NCBI RefSeq assembly: GCF_004124315.2
Contig: NZ_CP096889.1
Location: 742,001 to 806,000 of the forward strand
Source of the DNA: Bacillus cabrialesii
GTDB taxonomy: Bacteria; Bacillota; Bacilli; Bacillales; Bacillaceae
Direction of reading: 5' to 3'
Length of the DNA: 64,000 nt
A program made the position numbers and the translations under genes. The notes beneath the pieces are model-generated. The model searched no databases. It was not told where the DNA came from and saw only the letters and a list, made by a program, of their open reading frames with translations. Positions 17,275-25,450 of the stretch are shown here, piece by piece (position 1 is the first letter of the stretch; each line of letters opens with the position of its first letter).

Positions 17275-20200
17275 ATGAATCACGTTATTAATTTCGTACT
17301 GAAAAACAAATTCGCCGTATGGCTGATGACGATTATTGTAACGGCAGCCGGCTTGTATGCGGGTATGAATATGAAGCAAGAATCTATTCCTGACGTGAAC
17401 ATGCCTTACCTGACGATCAGCACGACATATCCGGGTGCGACGCCAAGCCAAGTGGCTGATGAGGTGACGAAACCGGTTGAACAAGCGGTGCAGAATTTGG
17501 ACGGGGTCAGTGTTGTGACTTCGACGTCCTATGAAAACGCATCGTCGGTCATGATTGAATATGACTATGAGAAAGATATGGACAAAGCGAAAACAGAAGC
17601 GGCTGAAGCCTTAGAAAACGTCAGCCTGCCTGATGACGCGAAAGATCCGGAAATTTCACGCTACAGCTTGAACTCCTTCCCGATTCTGACGCTGAGCGTG
17701 TCCAGTGATAAAAACAACAACCTGCAAGAACTGACAAAACAAGTGGAGGACAGCCTCGTTCCTAAGCTTGAAGGCTTAGAAGGCGTTGCTTCCGTCCAAG
17801 TATCAGGCCAGCAGGTGGAAGAGGTTGAATTCTCTTTCAAAGAAGACAAACTGAAAGAATACGGCCTTGATAAAGATACTGTTAAACAGGTGATTCAAGG
17901 TTCGGATGTGACAACTCCGCTTGGATTGTACACATTTGGAAATGAAGAAAAATCTGTCGTCGTCAGCGGCGATATTGAAACGATTAAAGATTTGAAGAAT
18001 ATGAGAATCCCGACGGCATCAGCTTCAAGTGCAGGCGGCAGCGCAGCATCTCAAGCGGCGGCGCAAAGTGCGCAAGCAGCAGCTGCGGCACAGGCACAGC
18101 AAAGCGCAAGCACAGATGTCCCGACGGTCAAGCTATCTGACATTGCTACAATTAAAGATGTGAAAAAAGCTGAATCTGTTTCACGCACAAATGGCAAAGA
18201 CAGCATTGGCATTAACGTCGTCAAAGCAAATGATGCGAATACAGTAGAGGTTGCGGACGATGTCAAAGCTGAGCTGAAGCAGTTCAAAGAAGACCATAAA
18301 GGCTTCGACTACAGCGCAACACTCGACATGGCGGAGCCGATCACACAGTCAGTTGAAACGATGTTAAGCAAAGCCATTTTCGGTGCTATTTTTGCGATTG
18401 TGATTATTCTCTTATTCTTAAGAGATATCAAATCAACATTAATTTCGGTAGTTTCAATTCCATTATCATTGCTGATCGCACTCCTTGTGCTGCAACAGCT
18501 TGATATCACACTGAACATCATGACGCTCGGCGCAATGACTGTTGCGATTGGACGTGTTGTCGATGATTCCATTGTTGTTATCGAGAACATTTACCGCCGC
18601 ATGAGACTCAAGGATGAGCCGCTCCGCGGGAAAGCCTTGGTTCGTGAAGCGACGAAGGAAATGTTTAAACCGATCATGTCATCTACGATCGTGACCATCG
18701 CGGTATTCCTGCCGCTCGCACTTGTAGGCGGACAAATCGGTGAATTGTTTATCCCGTTTGCCTTGACGATTGTTTTTGCGCTTGCCGCATCCCTGTTGAT
18801 TTCGATCACGCTTGTGCCGATGCTCGCACACAGCCTGTTCAAAAAATCATTAACGGGCGCGCCGGTCAAAGCGAAAGAACACAAACCTGGCAGACTTGCA
18901 AACATTTATAAAAAAGTATTGAACTGGGCGCTGAGCCACAAATGGATCACGTCTATCATCGCTGTTCTGATGCTCCTTGGAAGCTTGTTCCTTGTGCCGT
19001 TAATCGGTGCCAGCTACTTGCCGTCCCAAGAAGAAAAAACGATCCAGCTTACTTACAGCCCAGAACCGGGTCAAACGAAAAAAGAAGCTGAAGATGAAGC
19101 TGAAAAAGCGGAAAAAATCATGCTTGACCGAAAGCATGTCGACACGGTTCAGTATTCATTAGGCTCTGGCAGCCCGCTTGCCGGGGGAGATTCAAACGGT
19201 GCGTTATTCTATATCAAATATGAAAGCGACACGCCTGATTTTGATAAAGAAAAAGACAACGTGCTGAAGGAAATCCAAAAACAATCTGACCGCGGGGAAT
19301 GGAAGTCACAGGACTTCAGTTCTTCAGGCAATAACAATGAATTAACATACTATGTGTATGGCGATTCAGAAAACGACATTAAAGACACGGTCAAAGACAT
19401 TGAAAAAGTCATGAAAGATGAAAAGGATCTGAAAAACGTAAGCTCAGGCCTTTCAAGCACATATGATGAATACACATTTGTCGCTGACCAAGAAAAATTA
19501 AGCAAACTCGGTTTAACTGCGTCTCAAATTTCTCAGGCCTTAATGACACAAACATCACAAGAACCGCTCACAACCGTGAAAAAAGACGGCAAAGAGCTTG
19601 ATGTGAACATTAAGACGGAAAAAGACGAGTATAAGAGTGTGAAAGATTTAGAGAATAAAAAGATCACTTCTGCGACTGGCCAGGAAGTCAAAATCAGCGA
19701 TGTCGCCAAAGTGAAAGAAGGATCAACTTCTGATACCGTGTCAAAACGTGACGGTAAAGTCTATGCAGATGTCACAGGTGAAGTGACAACAGACAACGTT
19801 ACAGCTGTATCAGCTGATGTCCAAAAGAAAATTGATAAGATTGACCTTCCTGATAACGTATCGATTGATACAGGCGGCGTATCAGCAGATATCGCTGATT
19901 CCTTCACGAAGCTCGGTTTAGCGATGCTGGCAGCAATAGCGATCGTTTACCTAGTGCTCGTGATTACATTCGGCGGAGCACTAGCGCCATTTGCGATTCT
20001 GTTCTCATTGCCGTTCACAGTCATCGGTGCCCTGATCGGACTTTACGTATCAGGTGAAACGATCAGTCTGAACGCAATGATCGGTATGCTTATGCTGATC
20101 GGTATCGTTGTTACGAATGCGATTGTCTTAATTGACCGCGTGATTCATAAGGAAGCGGAAGGATTGTCTACGAGAGAAGCGCTCCTAGAAGCCGGCTCTA

Positions 20201-20424
20201 CACGACTCCGCCCGATTCTGATGACAGCCATCGCGACAATCGGCGCCTTGATTCCATTAGCGCTCGGCTTCGAAGGCGGAAGCCAAGTCATCTCAAAAGG
20301 ACTCGGCGTAACGGTTATCGGCGGGTTGATCAGTTCGACGCTCCTGACACTCTTGATTGTGCCAATCGTATACGAAGTATTGGCGAAGTTCCGCAAGAAA
20401 AAACCGGGAACGGAAGAAGAGTAA
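17275..20424 (+). CDS. swrC: SwrC, RND-family efflux pump
   Basis: SwrC is a 1049-residue RND transporter of the AcrB type, needed in B. subtilis for self-resistance to surfactin and for swarming. The first membrane helix begins at residue 8 (NKFAVWLMTIIVTAAGLYAG), followed by the porter domain, helices 2-6 from residue 365, including the proton-relay motif GRVVDDSIVVIENIYRR, a second porter domain, and helices 8-12 to residue 1040. A low-complexity Ala/Ser/Gln stretch interrupts the first porter domain near residues 253-275. The ATG at 17275 is favoured by GGAGGA; the ATG at 17272 is equally near. The upstream in-frame ATG at 17236 lies at the transcription start and is unlikely. Confidence 0.96.
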   Translation: MNHVINFVLKNKFAVWLMTIIVTAAGLYAGMNMKQESIPDVNMPYLTISTTYPGATPSQVADEVTKPVEQAVQNLDGVSVVTSTSYENASSVMIEYDYEKDMDKAKTEAAEALENVSLPDDAKDPEISRYSLNSFPILTLSVSSDKNNNLQELTKQVEDSLVPKLEGLEGVASVQVSGQQVEEVEFSFKEDKLKEYGLDKDTVKQVIQGSDVTTPLGLYTFGNEEKSVVVSGDIETIKDLKNMRIPTASASSAGGSAASQAAAQSAQAAAAAQAQQSASTDVPTVKLSDIATIKDVKKAESVSRTNGKDSIGINVVKANDANTVEVADDVKAELKQFKEDHKGFDYSATLDMAEPITQSVETMLSKAIFGAIFAIVIILLFLRDIKSTLISVVSIPLSLLIALLVLQQLDITLNIMTLGAMTVAIGRVVDDSIVVIENIYRRMRLKDEPLRGKALVREATKEMFKPIMSSTIVTIAVFLPLALVGGQIGELFIPFALTIVFALAASLLISITLVPMLAHSLFKKSLTGAPVKAKEHKPGRLANIYKKVLNWALSHKWITSIIAVLMLLGSLFLVPLIGASYLPSQEEKTIQLTYSPEPGQTKKEAEDEAEKAEKIMLDRKHVDTVQYSLGSGSPLAGGDSNGALFYIKYESDTPDFDKEKDNVLKEIQKQSDRGEWKSQDFSSSGNNNELTYYVYGDSENDIKDTVKDIEKVMKDEKDLKNVSSGLSSTYDEYTFVADQEKLSKLGLTASQISQALMTQTSQEPLTTVKKDGKELDVNIKTEKDEYKSVKDLENKKITSATGQEVKISDVAKVKEGSTSDTVSKRDGKVYADVTGEVTTDNVTAVSADVQKKIDKIDLPDNVSIDTGGVSADIADSFTKLGLAMLAAIAIVYLVLVITFGGALAPFAILFSLPFTVIGALIGLYVSGETISLNAMIGMLMLIGIVVTNAIVLIDRVIHKEAEGLSTREALLEAGSTRLRPILMTAIATIGALIPLALGFEGGSQVISKGLGVTVIGGLISSTLLTLLIVPIVYEVLAKFRKKKPGTEEE

Positions 20425-20432
20425 AAAAACAA

Positions 20433-20457
20433 AAAGCCTCAGCTCTGCTGAGGCTTT
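20433..20457 (+). terminator. Terminator after swrC
   Basis: AAAGCCTCAGC and GCTGAGGCTTT form a perfect 11-bp stem with loop TCT, starting nine bases after the swrC stop. Confidence 0.9.
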
Positions 20458-20631
20458 CAGCTTGTTGAAAAACCCTCGCATTCGTTGTCAGGTCTGCGCG
20501 TCGGTGCTCACGTAAAAAGACCAGCGGCTTAAAACTAGAGCGTCCTGCTCAAACGCCGCTGTCACCGCATCCTGCGGAAGTCCGCTCCAATGCTCCCCCT
20601 TCCTAGACTACAAGGGTTTTCAATCAAGCTG
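20458..20631. repeat. 174-bp hairpin-ended intergenic repeat element
   Basis: The ends are inverted: CAGCTTGTTGAAAAACCCT on the left matches the complement of AGGGTTTTCAATCAAGCTG on the right with a small mismatch. The interior is GC-rich and non-coding, with further pairings such as AGCGGC/GCCGCT and CGCATCCTGCG. Size, terminal symmetry and a position behind a terminator resemble the roughly 190-bp non-coding repeat described in the B. subtilis genome paper. I am matching it from memory and have only one copy here. There is no ORF or transposase. Confidence 0.65.
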
Positions 20632-20648
20632 AAAGGATGTTAAGGATG

Positions 20649-20686
20649 ACAAAAGCTCAAAACAAGAATCAGTTTTGAGCTTTTGT
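20649..20686. terminator. 15-bp perfect inverted repeat before dgkB
   Basis: ACAAAAGCTCAAAAC and GTTTTGAGCTTTTGT form a perfect stem with an eight-base loop. Only short T-runs follow, so it may be a weak bidirectional terminator shielding dgkB from upstream transcription. Confidence 0.6.
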
Positions 20687-20718
20687 GCGTTTTCACCTGT
20701 AAGATTATGTACATTTTG

Positions 20719-20746
20719 TTGCGATTTTTTTAACTCATAGTATAAT
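20719..20746 (+). promoter_or_regulatory. SigA promoter for dgkB
   Basis: TTGCGA and a consensus TATAAT (20741-20746) are spaced 16 bases apart, about 55 bases before the dgkB start. Confidence 0.65.
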
Positions 20747-20801
20747 TAAAGGTTGTTAGTGTAAAAATGGATCGGATACTCTTAAGTAGGATGATGAGAT
20801 A

Positions 20802-21713
20802 ATGAAACGTGCACGCATAATATACAATCCGACTTCAGGACGGGAGATCTTTAAAAAGCATCTTGCCCAGGTCCTGCAAAAATTTGAACAAGCCGGCTAT
20901 GAAACCTCCACCCATGCCACGACATGCGCGGGAGACGCAACGCACGCCGCCAAGGAAGCGGCATTGCGTGAGTTTGACTTAATCATTGCGGCAGGCGGAG
21001 ACGGAACGATCAACGAGGTCGTCAATGGGCTTGCGCCTTTAGACAATCGTCCGACACTCGGTGTGATTCCTGTCGGCACAACGAACGATTTCGCCAGAGC
21101 GCTCGGCATTCCGCGTGAGGATATTTTAAAAGCGGCTGATACGGCCATTAACGGCGTTGCCCGCCCGATTGATATCGGACAGGTCAACGGCCAGTATTTT
21201 ATCAATATCGCCGGAGGAGGCCGTCTGACGGAGCTGACGTACGACGTGCCAAGCAAACTCAAAACGATGCTCGGCCAGCTTGCTTATTATTTAAAGGGAA
21301 TGGAAATGCTGCCTTCACTTCGTCCGACAGAAGTCGAGATTGAATATGACGGCAAGCTGTTTCAAGGTGAAATCATGCTGTTTTTGGTCACGCTGACAAA
21401 CTCCGTCGGCGGGTTCGAAAAGCTCGCGCCGGATTCCAGCCTGAATGACGGCATGTTTGATTTGATGATACTCAAGAAAGCAAACCTTGCTGAATTTATC
21501 AGGGTCGCCACGATGGCGCTCCGCGGCGAACACATCAACGACCAGCACATTATTTATACAAAAGCGAACCGCGTGAAAGTCAATGTATCAGAAAAGATGC
21601 AGCTGAACCTGGACGGCGAGTACGGCGGCATGCTGCCGGGCGAATTTGTGAATCTGTATCGACACATTCACGTCGTCATGCCGAAGGAGAAAGCGGAACA
21701 GCTGGATGACTAA
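20802..21713 (+). CDS. dgkB: DgkB, diacylglycerol kinase
   Basis: This 303-residue soluble lipid kinase returns diacylglycerol, released during lipoteichoic acid synthesis, to phosphatidic acid. The DAGK catalytic signature is clear: IIYNPTSGREIFKKHL at the N-terminus, AAGGDGTINEVVNG near residue 64 and GVIPVGTTNDFARALGIPR near 86. The C-terminal beta-sandwich includes the NLDGEYGG motif near 268. The length is normal. It is monocistronic between its own promoter and a terminator. Confidence 0.95.
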   Translation: MKRARIIYNPTSGREIFKKHLAQVLQKFEQAGYETSTHATTCAGDATHAAKEAALREFDLIIAAGGDGTINEVVNGLAPLDNRPTLGVIPVGTTNDFARALGIPREDILKAADTAINGVARPIDIGQVNGQYFINIAGGGRLTELTYDVPSKLKTMLGQLAYYLKGMEMLPSLRPTEVEIEYDGKLFQGEIMLFLVTLTNSVGGFEKLAPDSSLNDGMFDLMILKKANLAEFIRVATMALRGEHINDQHIIYTKANRVKVNVSEKMQLNLDGEYGGMLPGEFVNLYRHIHVVMPKEKAEQLDD

Positions 21714-21744
21714 AAAACTTGGCTTGAATAGGCCAAGTTTTTCT
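21713..21744 (+). terminator. Terminator after dgkB
   Basis: AAAAACTTGGC and GCCAAGTTTTT form an 11-bp stem with T residues, starting at the last base of the dgkB stop codon. Confidence 0.9.
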
Positions 21745-21771
21745 TTCGCTTAAAACGAGAGGTGATTATAG

Positions 21772-23157
21772 ATGAAAATGAAACCCCCAGTAGAAAAAAA
21801 CGAATACTACGACGTGACATTTGAGGATTTGACCCACGAAGGAGCAGGCGTCGCAAAGGTGCAGGGCTTCCCGATCTTTGTCCCAAACGCCCTGCCGGAG
21901 GAAAAAGCCCAAATCAAAGTCACGCGTGTCAAAAAAGGCTTCGCTTTCGGCCGCTTGATCGAGATGAAAAAAGAAAGCCCGCATAGAACGGACGCCCCAT
22001 GTCCAATCTACAAGCAATGCGGAGGCTGCCAGCTTCAGCACATGACCTACGAAGGCCAGCTCTTGTTTAAACAGAAACAAGTCAAAGACGTCTTAGAACG
22101 GATCGGCAAGCTGGACCTGTCAAACGTCACCGTGCATCCGACACTTGGCATGGAAGACCCGTGGAACTACAGAAACAAAGCACAGGTGCCGGTAGGAGAA
22201 CGAGAAGGCGGACTCGTCGCCGGTTTCTATCAGCAAAGAAGCCATGACATCATCGACATGAGCGCCTGCCTGATCCAGCAATCCAAAAACGACGAAGCCG
22301 TTCAAGCCGTCAAAGACATTTGCGCCAAATACGGTGTCAAAGCGTACAACGAAGAACGCCACAAAGGCTGGCTCCGCCACATCATGGTCAGATACGGCGT
22401 CGTTACGGGCGAAATGATGATCGTCTTCATCACAAGAACAAACGACTTCCCGCACAAAGTGAAGATCATTGAAGACATCACAACAGCGTTCCCGCACGTC
22501 AAATCCATCGTGCAAAACATCAACCCAAACAAAACAAACGTCATCTTTGGCAACGAAACAAACGTCATCTGGGGCGAAGAATACATCTACGACCTCATCG
22601 GAGACGTCAAATTCGCCATCTCCGCCAGATCGTTCTACCAAGTCAACCCGGAGCAGACAAAAGTGCTGTACGACAAAGCGCTTGAGTACGCGGAACTGCA
22701 AGGTGAAGAAACCGTCATCGACGCCTACTGCGGCATCGGTACAATTTCTCTATTTCTGGCGAAGCAGGCGAAAAAAGTGTACGGCGTAGAAATTGTGCCG
22801 GAAGCGATTGAGGACGCAAAGCGAAACGCAGAATTAAACGGCATCACAAACGCAGCATTCGCAGTTGGAGAAGCAGAAACCGTGATTCCAAAGTGGTACG
22901 AAGAAGGCATCACGGCCGATACACTAGTCGTCGACCCGCCAAGAAAAGGCTGCGACGAAGCCCTCCTGCGCACGATTGTGGAGATGAAACCGAAGCGGGT
23001 GGTGTATGTGTCCTGTAATCCTGGTACGCTTGCGAGGGATTTGCGGGTGCTTGAGGATGGCGGGTACGTGACGCGCGAAGTGCAGCCTGTGGATATGTTT
23101 CCGCATACGAATCATGTGGAGTGTGTGGCAGTGCTGGAACTTAAAAAAGGCAACTAA
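21772..23157 (+). CDS. rlmCD: RlmCD, 23S rRNA m5U methyltransferase
   Basis: This 461-residue SAM-dependent enzyme methylates U747 and U1939 of 23S rRNA in B. subtilis (formerly YefA). The order is an N-terminal TRAM domain (residues 8-66), an iron-sulfur cysteine cluster in CPIYKQCGGCQ near 76-87, a central domain, the SAM motif VIDAYCGIGTISLF near 318 and VVDPPRKGCDEALL near 388. The catalytic cysteine lies in VYVSCNPGTLARDL near 415. Codon use shifts to very C-rich third positions in the middle (22.1-22.7 kb), unlike the first and last parts. The stop codon lies inside the terminator stem. Confidence 0.95.
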   Translation: MKMKPPVEKNEYYDVTFEDLTHEGAGVAKVQGFPIFVPNALPEEKAQIKVTRVKKGFAFGRLIEMKKESPHRTDAPCPIYKQCGGCQLQHMTYEGQLLFKQKQVKDVLERIGKLDLSNVTVHPTLGMEDPWNYRNKAQVPVGEREGGLVAGFYQQRSHDIIDMSACLIQQSKNDEAVQAVKDICAKYGVKAYNEERHKGWLRHIMVRYGVVTGEMMIVFITRTNDFPHKVKIIEDITTAFPHVKSIVQNINPNKTNVIFGNETNVIWGEEYIYDLIGDVKFAISARSFYQVNPEQTKVLYDKALEYAELQGEETVIDAYCGIGTISLFLAKQAKKVYGVEIVPEAIEDAKRNAELNGITNAAFAVGEAETVIPKWYEEGITADTLVVDPPRKGCDEALLRTIVEMKPKRVVYVSCNPGTLARDLRVLEDGGYVTREVQPVDMFPHTNHVECVAVLELKKGN

Positions 23158-23184
23158 CCCCTATGTTGGGTGTTGCCTTTTTTA
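23143..23184 (+). terminator. Terminator overlapping the rlmCD stop codon
   Basis: AAAAAAGGCAAC and GTTGCCTTTTTT form a perfect 12-bp outer stem. The left arm includes the last rlmCD codons, and the stop follows within the loop side. Confidence 0.9.
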
Positions 23185-23201
23185 AATTGTTAAAGAAAAG
23201 G

Positions 23202-23412
23202 CTAATTTTCAATTTTTTTCTTTAGCAATTTTATATTTAAATCACTAATTTCTGATATATGCCATTCAAGTGAGGTCATCATTTTGTCCATTTCTGTTAA
23301 TAATACAGATAAGTCATTTAGATTGTCTTGTTGTTCTTTGAATTCTTCAACAGGCAGTATATTTGTTTGACCATTGTCATTTATCTTTTCTTTCTCTTAA
23401 TTGGTTATACAT
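23202..23412 (-). pseudogene. Frameshifted small gene of unknown function
   Basis: On the minus strand an ATG at 23412, after TTAGGTGG, opens MYNQLRERKDK and stops. Removing one base joins it to a 55-codon open stretch, DNGQTNILPVEEFKEQQD... to KLLKKKIEN, ending at 23202. The span of 211 bases is one base over a multiple of three. The downstream part has the amphipathic, charged pattern of a real coiled-coil-like protein (MDKMMTSLEWHISEISDL). I do not recognise the family. It lies just after the decayed immunity-like gene on the same strand. Confidence 0.45.
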
Positions 23413-23453
23413 TGCTTCCACCTAACTTGTTTTTTTATGTCTATTATTTTGTT

Positions 23454-23859
23454 TCATTCGTACTGGCAGTGATAATCATAAACTATGTCCATCGATCTAA
23501 AAAACGCCAGAGATCCTGGTAGTAAAGCACTGAAAAATGCTTGTTTAGGCAGTACAATTTTATTGTGTTTTTCAAGATTAAATAGCATTAAATCGTTTGA
23601 GATTGTATTCATAGGTAGTTTTAAAGGCTAATATGGAGAATAAGTTTCTCCTTTTTTTGCCGATATTAAGAATATCTTCCGTTACATTCAGCAAATAAGC
23701 CCATAACTGATAACATCCAGCAAATACTGATCCTTATATTTGAATTGAATGGCTCCGTCTATATAGTTGAAATCAAGATCTAGTTTTTATTTCTCTTAGT
23801 TCATGGAAATGATGAATAGGTATGAAATAAGTATCGATCTTGTTAGGTTTGGGTTGCAT
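23454..23859 (-). pseudogene. Decayed immunity-like gene with frameshifts and a stop
   Basis: Reading the minus strand from the ATG at 23859 gives MQPKPNKIDTYFIPIHHFHELREIK; then, after successive frame changes, LDFNYIDGAIQFKYKDQYLLD, AYLLNVTEDILNIGKK, and GETYSPY-stop-PLKLPMNTISNDLMLFN with NKIVLPKQAFFSALL, ending at 23454. Joined, these give about 135 residues in an order typical of small immunity proteins that accompany Bacillus polymorphic toxins (an N-terminal IxG(x)I strand, a central W/Y-rich helix and a C-terminal LPK-x-FF-x-ALL segment). I count at least three frame shifts plus one stop. The family match is from memory and moderate. It fits the nearby LXG toxin operon. Confidence 0.5.
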
Positions 23860-23911
23860 ATGAGAGTTTGAACATAAAACATTCTATCACCAATTGTCAT
23901 CGTATTTTTCA

Positions 23912-23942
23912 GAAAAAGAGACGCAGCCAAAAGCTGCGTCTT
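23912..23942 (-). terminator. Terminator after the rap-phr cassette
   Basis: On the minus strand AGACGCAGC and GCTGCGTCT flank a five-base loop and are followed by CTTTTTC. It lies five bases past the phr stop. Confidence 0.9.
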
Positions 23943-23946
23943 GTCC

Positions 23947-24144
23947 TTAACCAAGCGTTCCGTTTTCTGCAATCGTCATTTCCTTATCAAAGATGGCTTT
24001 GTCTGCTAGGGAGTTCGTTGAATCGTTTGCAGCTTTGCTTGTCATGTTTCTGGATGCTACGTTTACTTCATTTCCTAAGGAAGAACTGATAAAGCTTACA
24101 CCGATCAAAGCAATTACAGCGCACAAAGTCAGTTTAAATTTCAT
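23947..24144 (-). CDS. Phr signalling peptide precursor (predicted SRNMT)
   Basis: This 65-residue pre-peptide is encoded directly after, and overlapping by 11 bases, the rap gene on the minus strand, the standard Rap-Phr arrangement. It has a Lys start and a hydrophobic signal (FKLTLCAVIALIGVSFISSS), then NEVNVA followed by SRNMT at residues 31-35. SRNMT has the Phr pentapeptide form and differs by one residue from PhrE (SRNVT). The 30-residue tail after it is unusually long. The start follows GAGAGGGGATTG. The mature peptide is expected to be imported by Opp and to inhibit the adjacent Rap. Confidence 0.85.
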   Translation of the reverse strand: MKFKLTLCAVIALIGVSFISSSLGNEVNVASRNMTSKAANDSTNSLADKAIFDKEMTIAENGTLG

Positions 24145-25261
24145 ACAAACAATCCCCTCTCTGAATTTGTTTGCGGGCATGAACCATCTTTTTGAAACAG
24201 ATAACAGAATCATCCATCTGCCCAATTTCAGTATAAAACTTTGCGGCTAATAATGCCAACTCTTCCATATAAGGATATCCTTGGGATGTCTCTAATTTGT
24301 TGAAAACATTTAATAAAATGGACGCTTCTCCTTTTTTGATAAACAGCGCCTGTAATCCATCAAACATAATTTTAAATAGGCCATCGTCGAATTTACATGC
24401 GAAGCGTACGCCTTTTCTGAAACAATCCATTGCCTGTTCTTGTTTATGTTGAAGAAAATAAATTAAGGCTAAATCGTGGTAAGCTTGTGTCAAGTTGTTG
24501 AAATTTGATTTTTTAAATTGGAGTATCGATTTCTCCATGTATTTTGCTGCTTTTGTCAATTCGCCCATTTTAAGATAACAATTTCCAATATTGAATAAAG
24601 CTTGGCCGTAAATCCGCTTGTTTTTGCTTTCAAGCAGCCGTGCGCCTTTTAGTGCCTGTTCGAGGTGGGGGAGCGCCTTTTCATGACTTTCTAGGTCATC
24701 GTAGTTTCCTGCGATCACAAAATGGCATTGTATGCGGCGGACTGAGTAAAGGTCGTGTGTTTTATAGATGTTATACGCCTGAGAAGAATAGTGCATTGAG
24801 ACATGGGTTTGTTTCATATGGTAAAACACTTCAGCCATTTTAAAATAAAATTCCGCCCGCTCAATTTCATCTGAAATATAAGGAATGGTGTTTTCCGCTT
24901 TTTGATAGAATGTAATGGCACTTAAGAAATTGCCCTCTTTGAATTCATACATCCCTTGAAAAAAGTAATAGTAGTATTCAACGAGTTTCTCCATCTTCCT
25001 GTTGCTGCCTTCAATTATCTTTGAATATTCTGATAAATCCATTTGGTTTCCTTCAGATGGAATCACATAGTCGATCATAAGCTGATGACGAAATGTAATG
25101 AGCTGATAGTAAATCAAGAGGTCTTGGTCTTCTTCCATGATGTCAATGTCCCGTTCGATCTCAGCTTTAAGCATTTCAGCATCTGTCACATTAAACTTTT
25201 GAATATGCCGGTTCCACTCATTTATTTTCATCCCAACGTGCGGAGACGAAATCGTGTCCAA
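24134..25261 (-). CDS. Rap-family response regulator aspartate phosphatase or inhibitor
   Basis: This 375-residue protein has the Rap architecture: an N-terminal three-helix bundle (VGMKINEWNRHIQKFNVTDAEMLKAEIERDIDIMEEDQDLLIYYQLITFRHQLMIDY) and six TPR repeats to the C-terminus (Rap signature FYFKMAEVFYHMKQTHVSMHY near 145). The TTG at 25261 aligns with the RapH start and has GGAAGGGTG upstream; an upstream GTG would add residues with no family match. Family members dephosphorylate Spo0F or block ComA or DegU, and the target of this one is unknown. It sits inside the toxin/immunity island and is distinct from rapH at 30.9 kb. Confidence 0.9.
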   Translation of the reverse strand: MDTISSPHVGMKINEWNRHIQKFNVTDAEMLKAEIERDIDIMEEDQDLLIYYQLITFRHQLMIDYVIPSEGNQMDLSEYSKIIEGSNRKMEKLVEYYYYFFQGMYEFKEGNFLSAITFYQKAENTIPYISDEIERAEFYFKMAEVFYHMKQTHVSMHYSSQAYNIYKTHDLYSVRRIQCHFVIAGNYDDLESHEKALPHLEQALKGARLLESKNKRIYGQALFNIGNCYLKMGELTKAAKYMEKSILQFKKSNFNNLTQAYHDLALIYFLQHKQEQAMDCFRKGVRFACKFDDGLFKIMFDGLQALFIKKGEASILLNVFNKLETSQGYPYMEELALLAAKFYTEIGQMDDSVICFKKMVHARKQIQRGDCLYEI

Positions 25262-25450
25262 ACTTCTCACCCTTCCTCTTGTCACTAATTATGTAAATTT
25301 TATCAATACTGAAATTTAATAGGAAGGGGTTGAGAGACCGCAAAATAAATTTTCGGTGCAACCCGCAAAAGGGAGTTTTGGTGTTTCGCGTTATATTTGG
25401 TTTTGTGGTGGTTAGTGCGAACTCAAATTTTGAATTTTGGATTGCGGTTA

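Noticed and set aside
23328..23522. Plus-strand 64-codon hydrophobic ORF (TTG start) between rlmCD and the rap-phr cassette
   Set aside because: It is antisense to the decayed minus-strand genes and lacks a ribosome-binding site at its start. The hydrophobic pattern is what the complement of charged A-rich codons gives. A real small membrane peptide is not fully excluded; a weak hairpin with T-run lies at 23635-23658.
25338..25370. Two CCGCAAAA repeats upstream of the island Rap, considered as ComA boxes
   Set aside because: The ComA consensus needs TTGCGG and CCGCAA arms with a four-base gap. Here the arms are 25 bases apart in the same orientation, and the nearest opposite arm has the wrong spacing.
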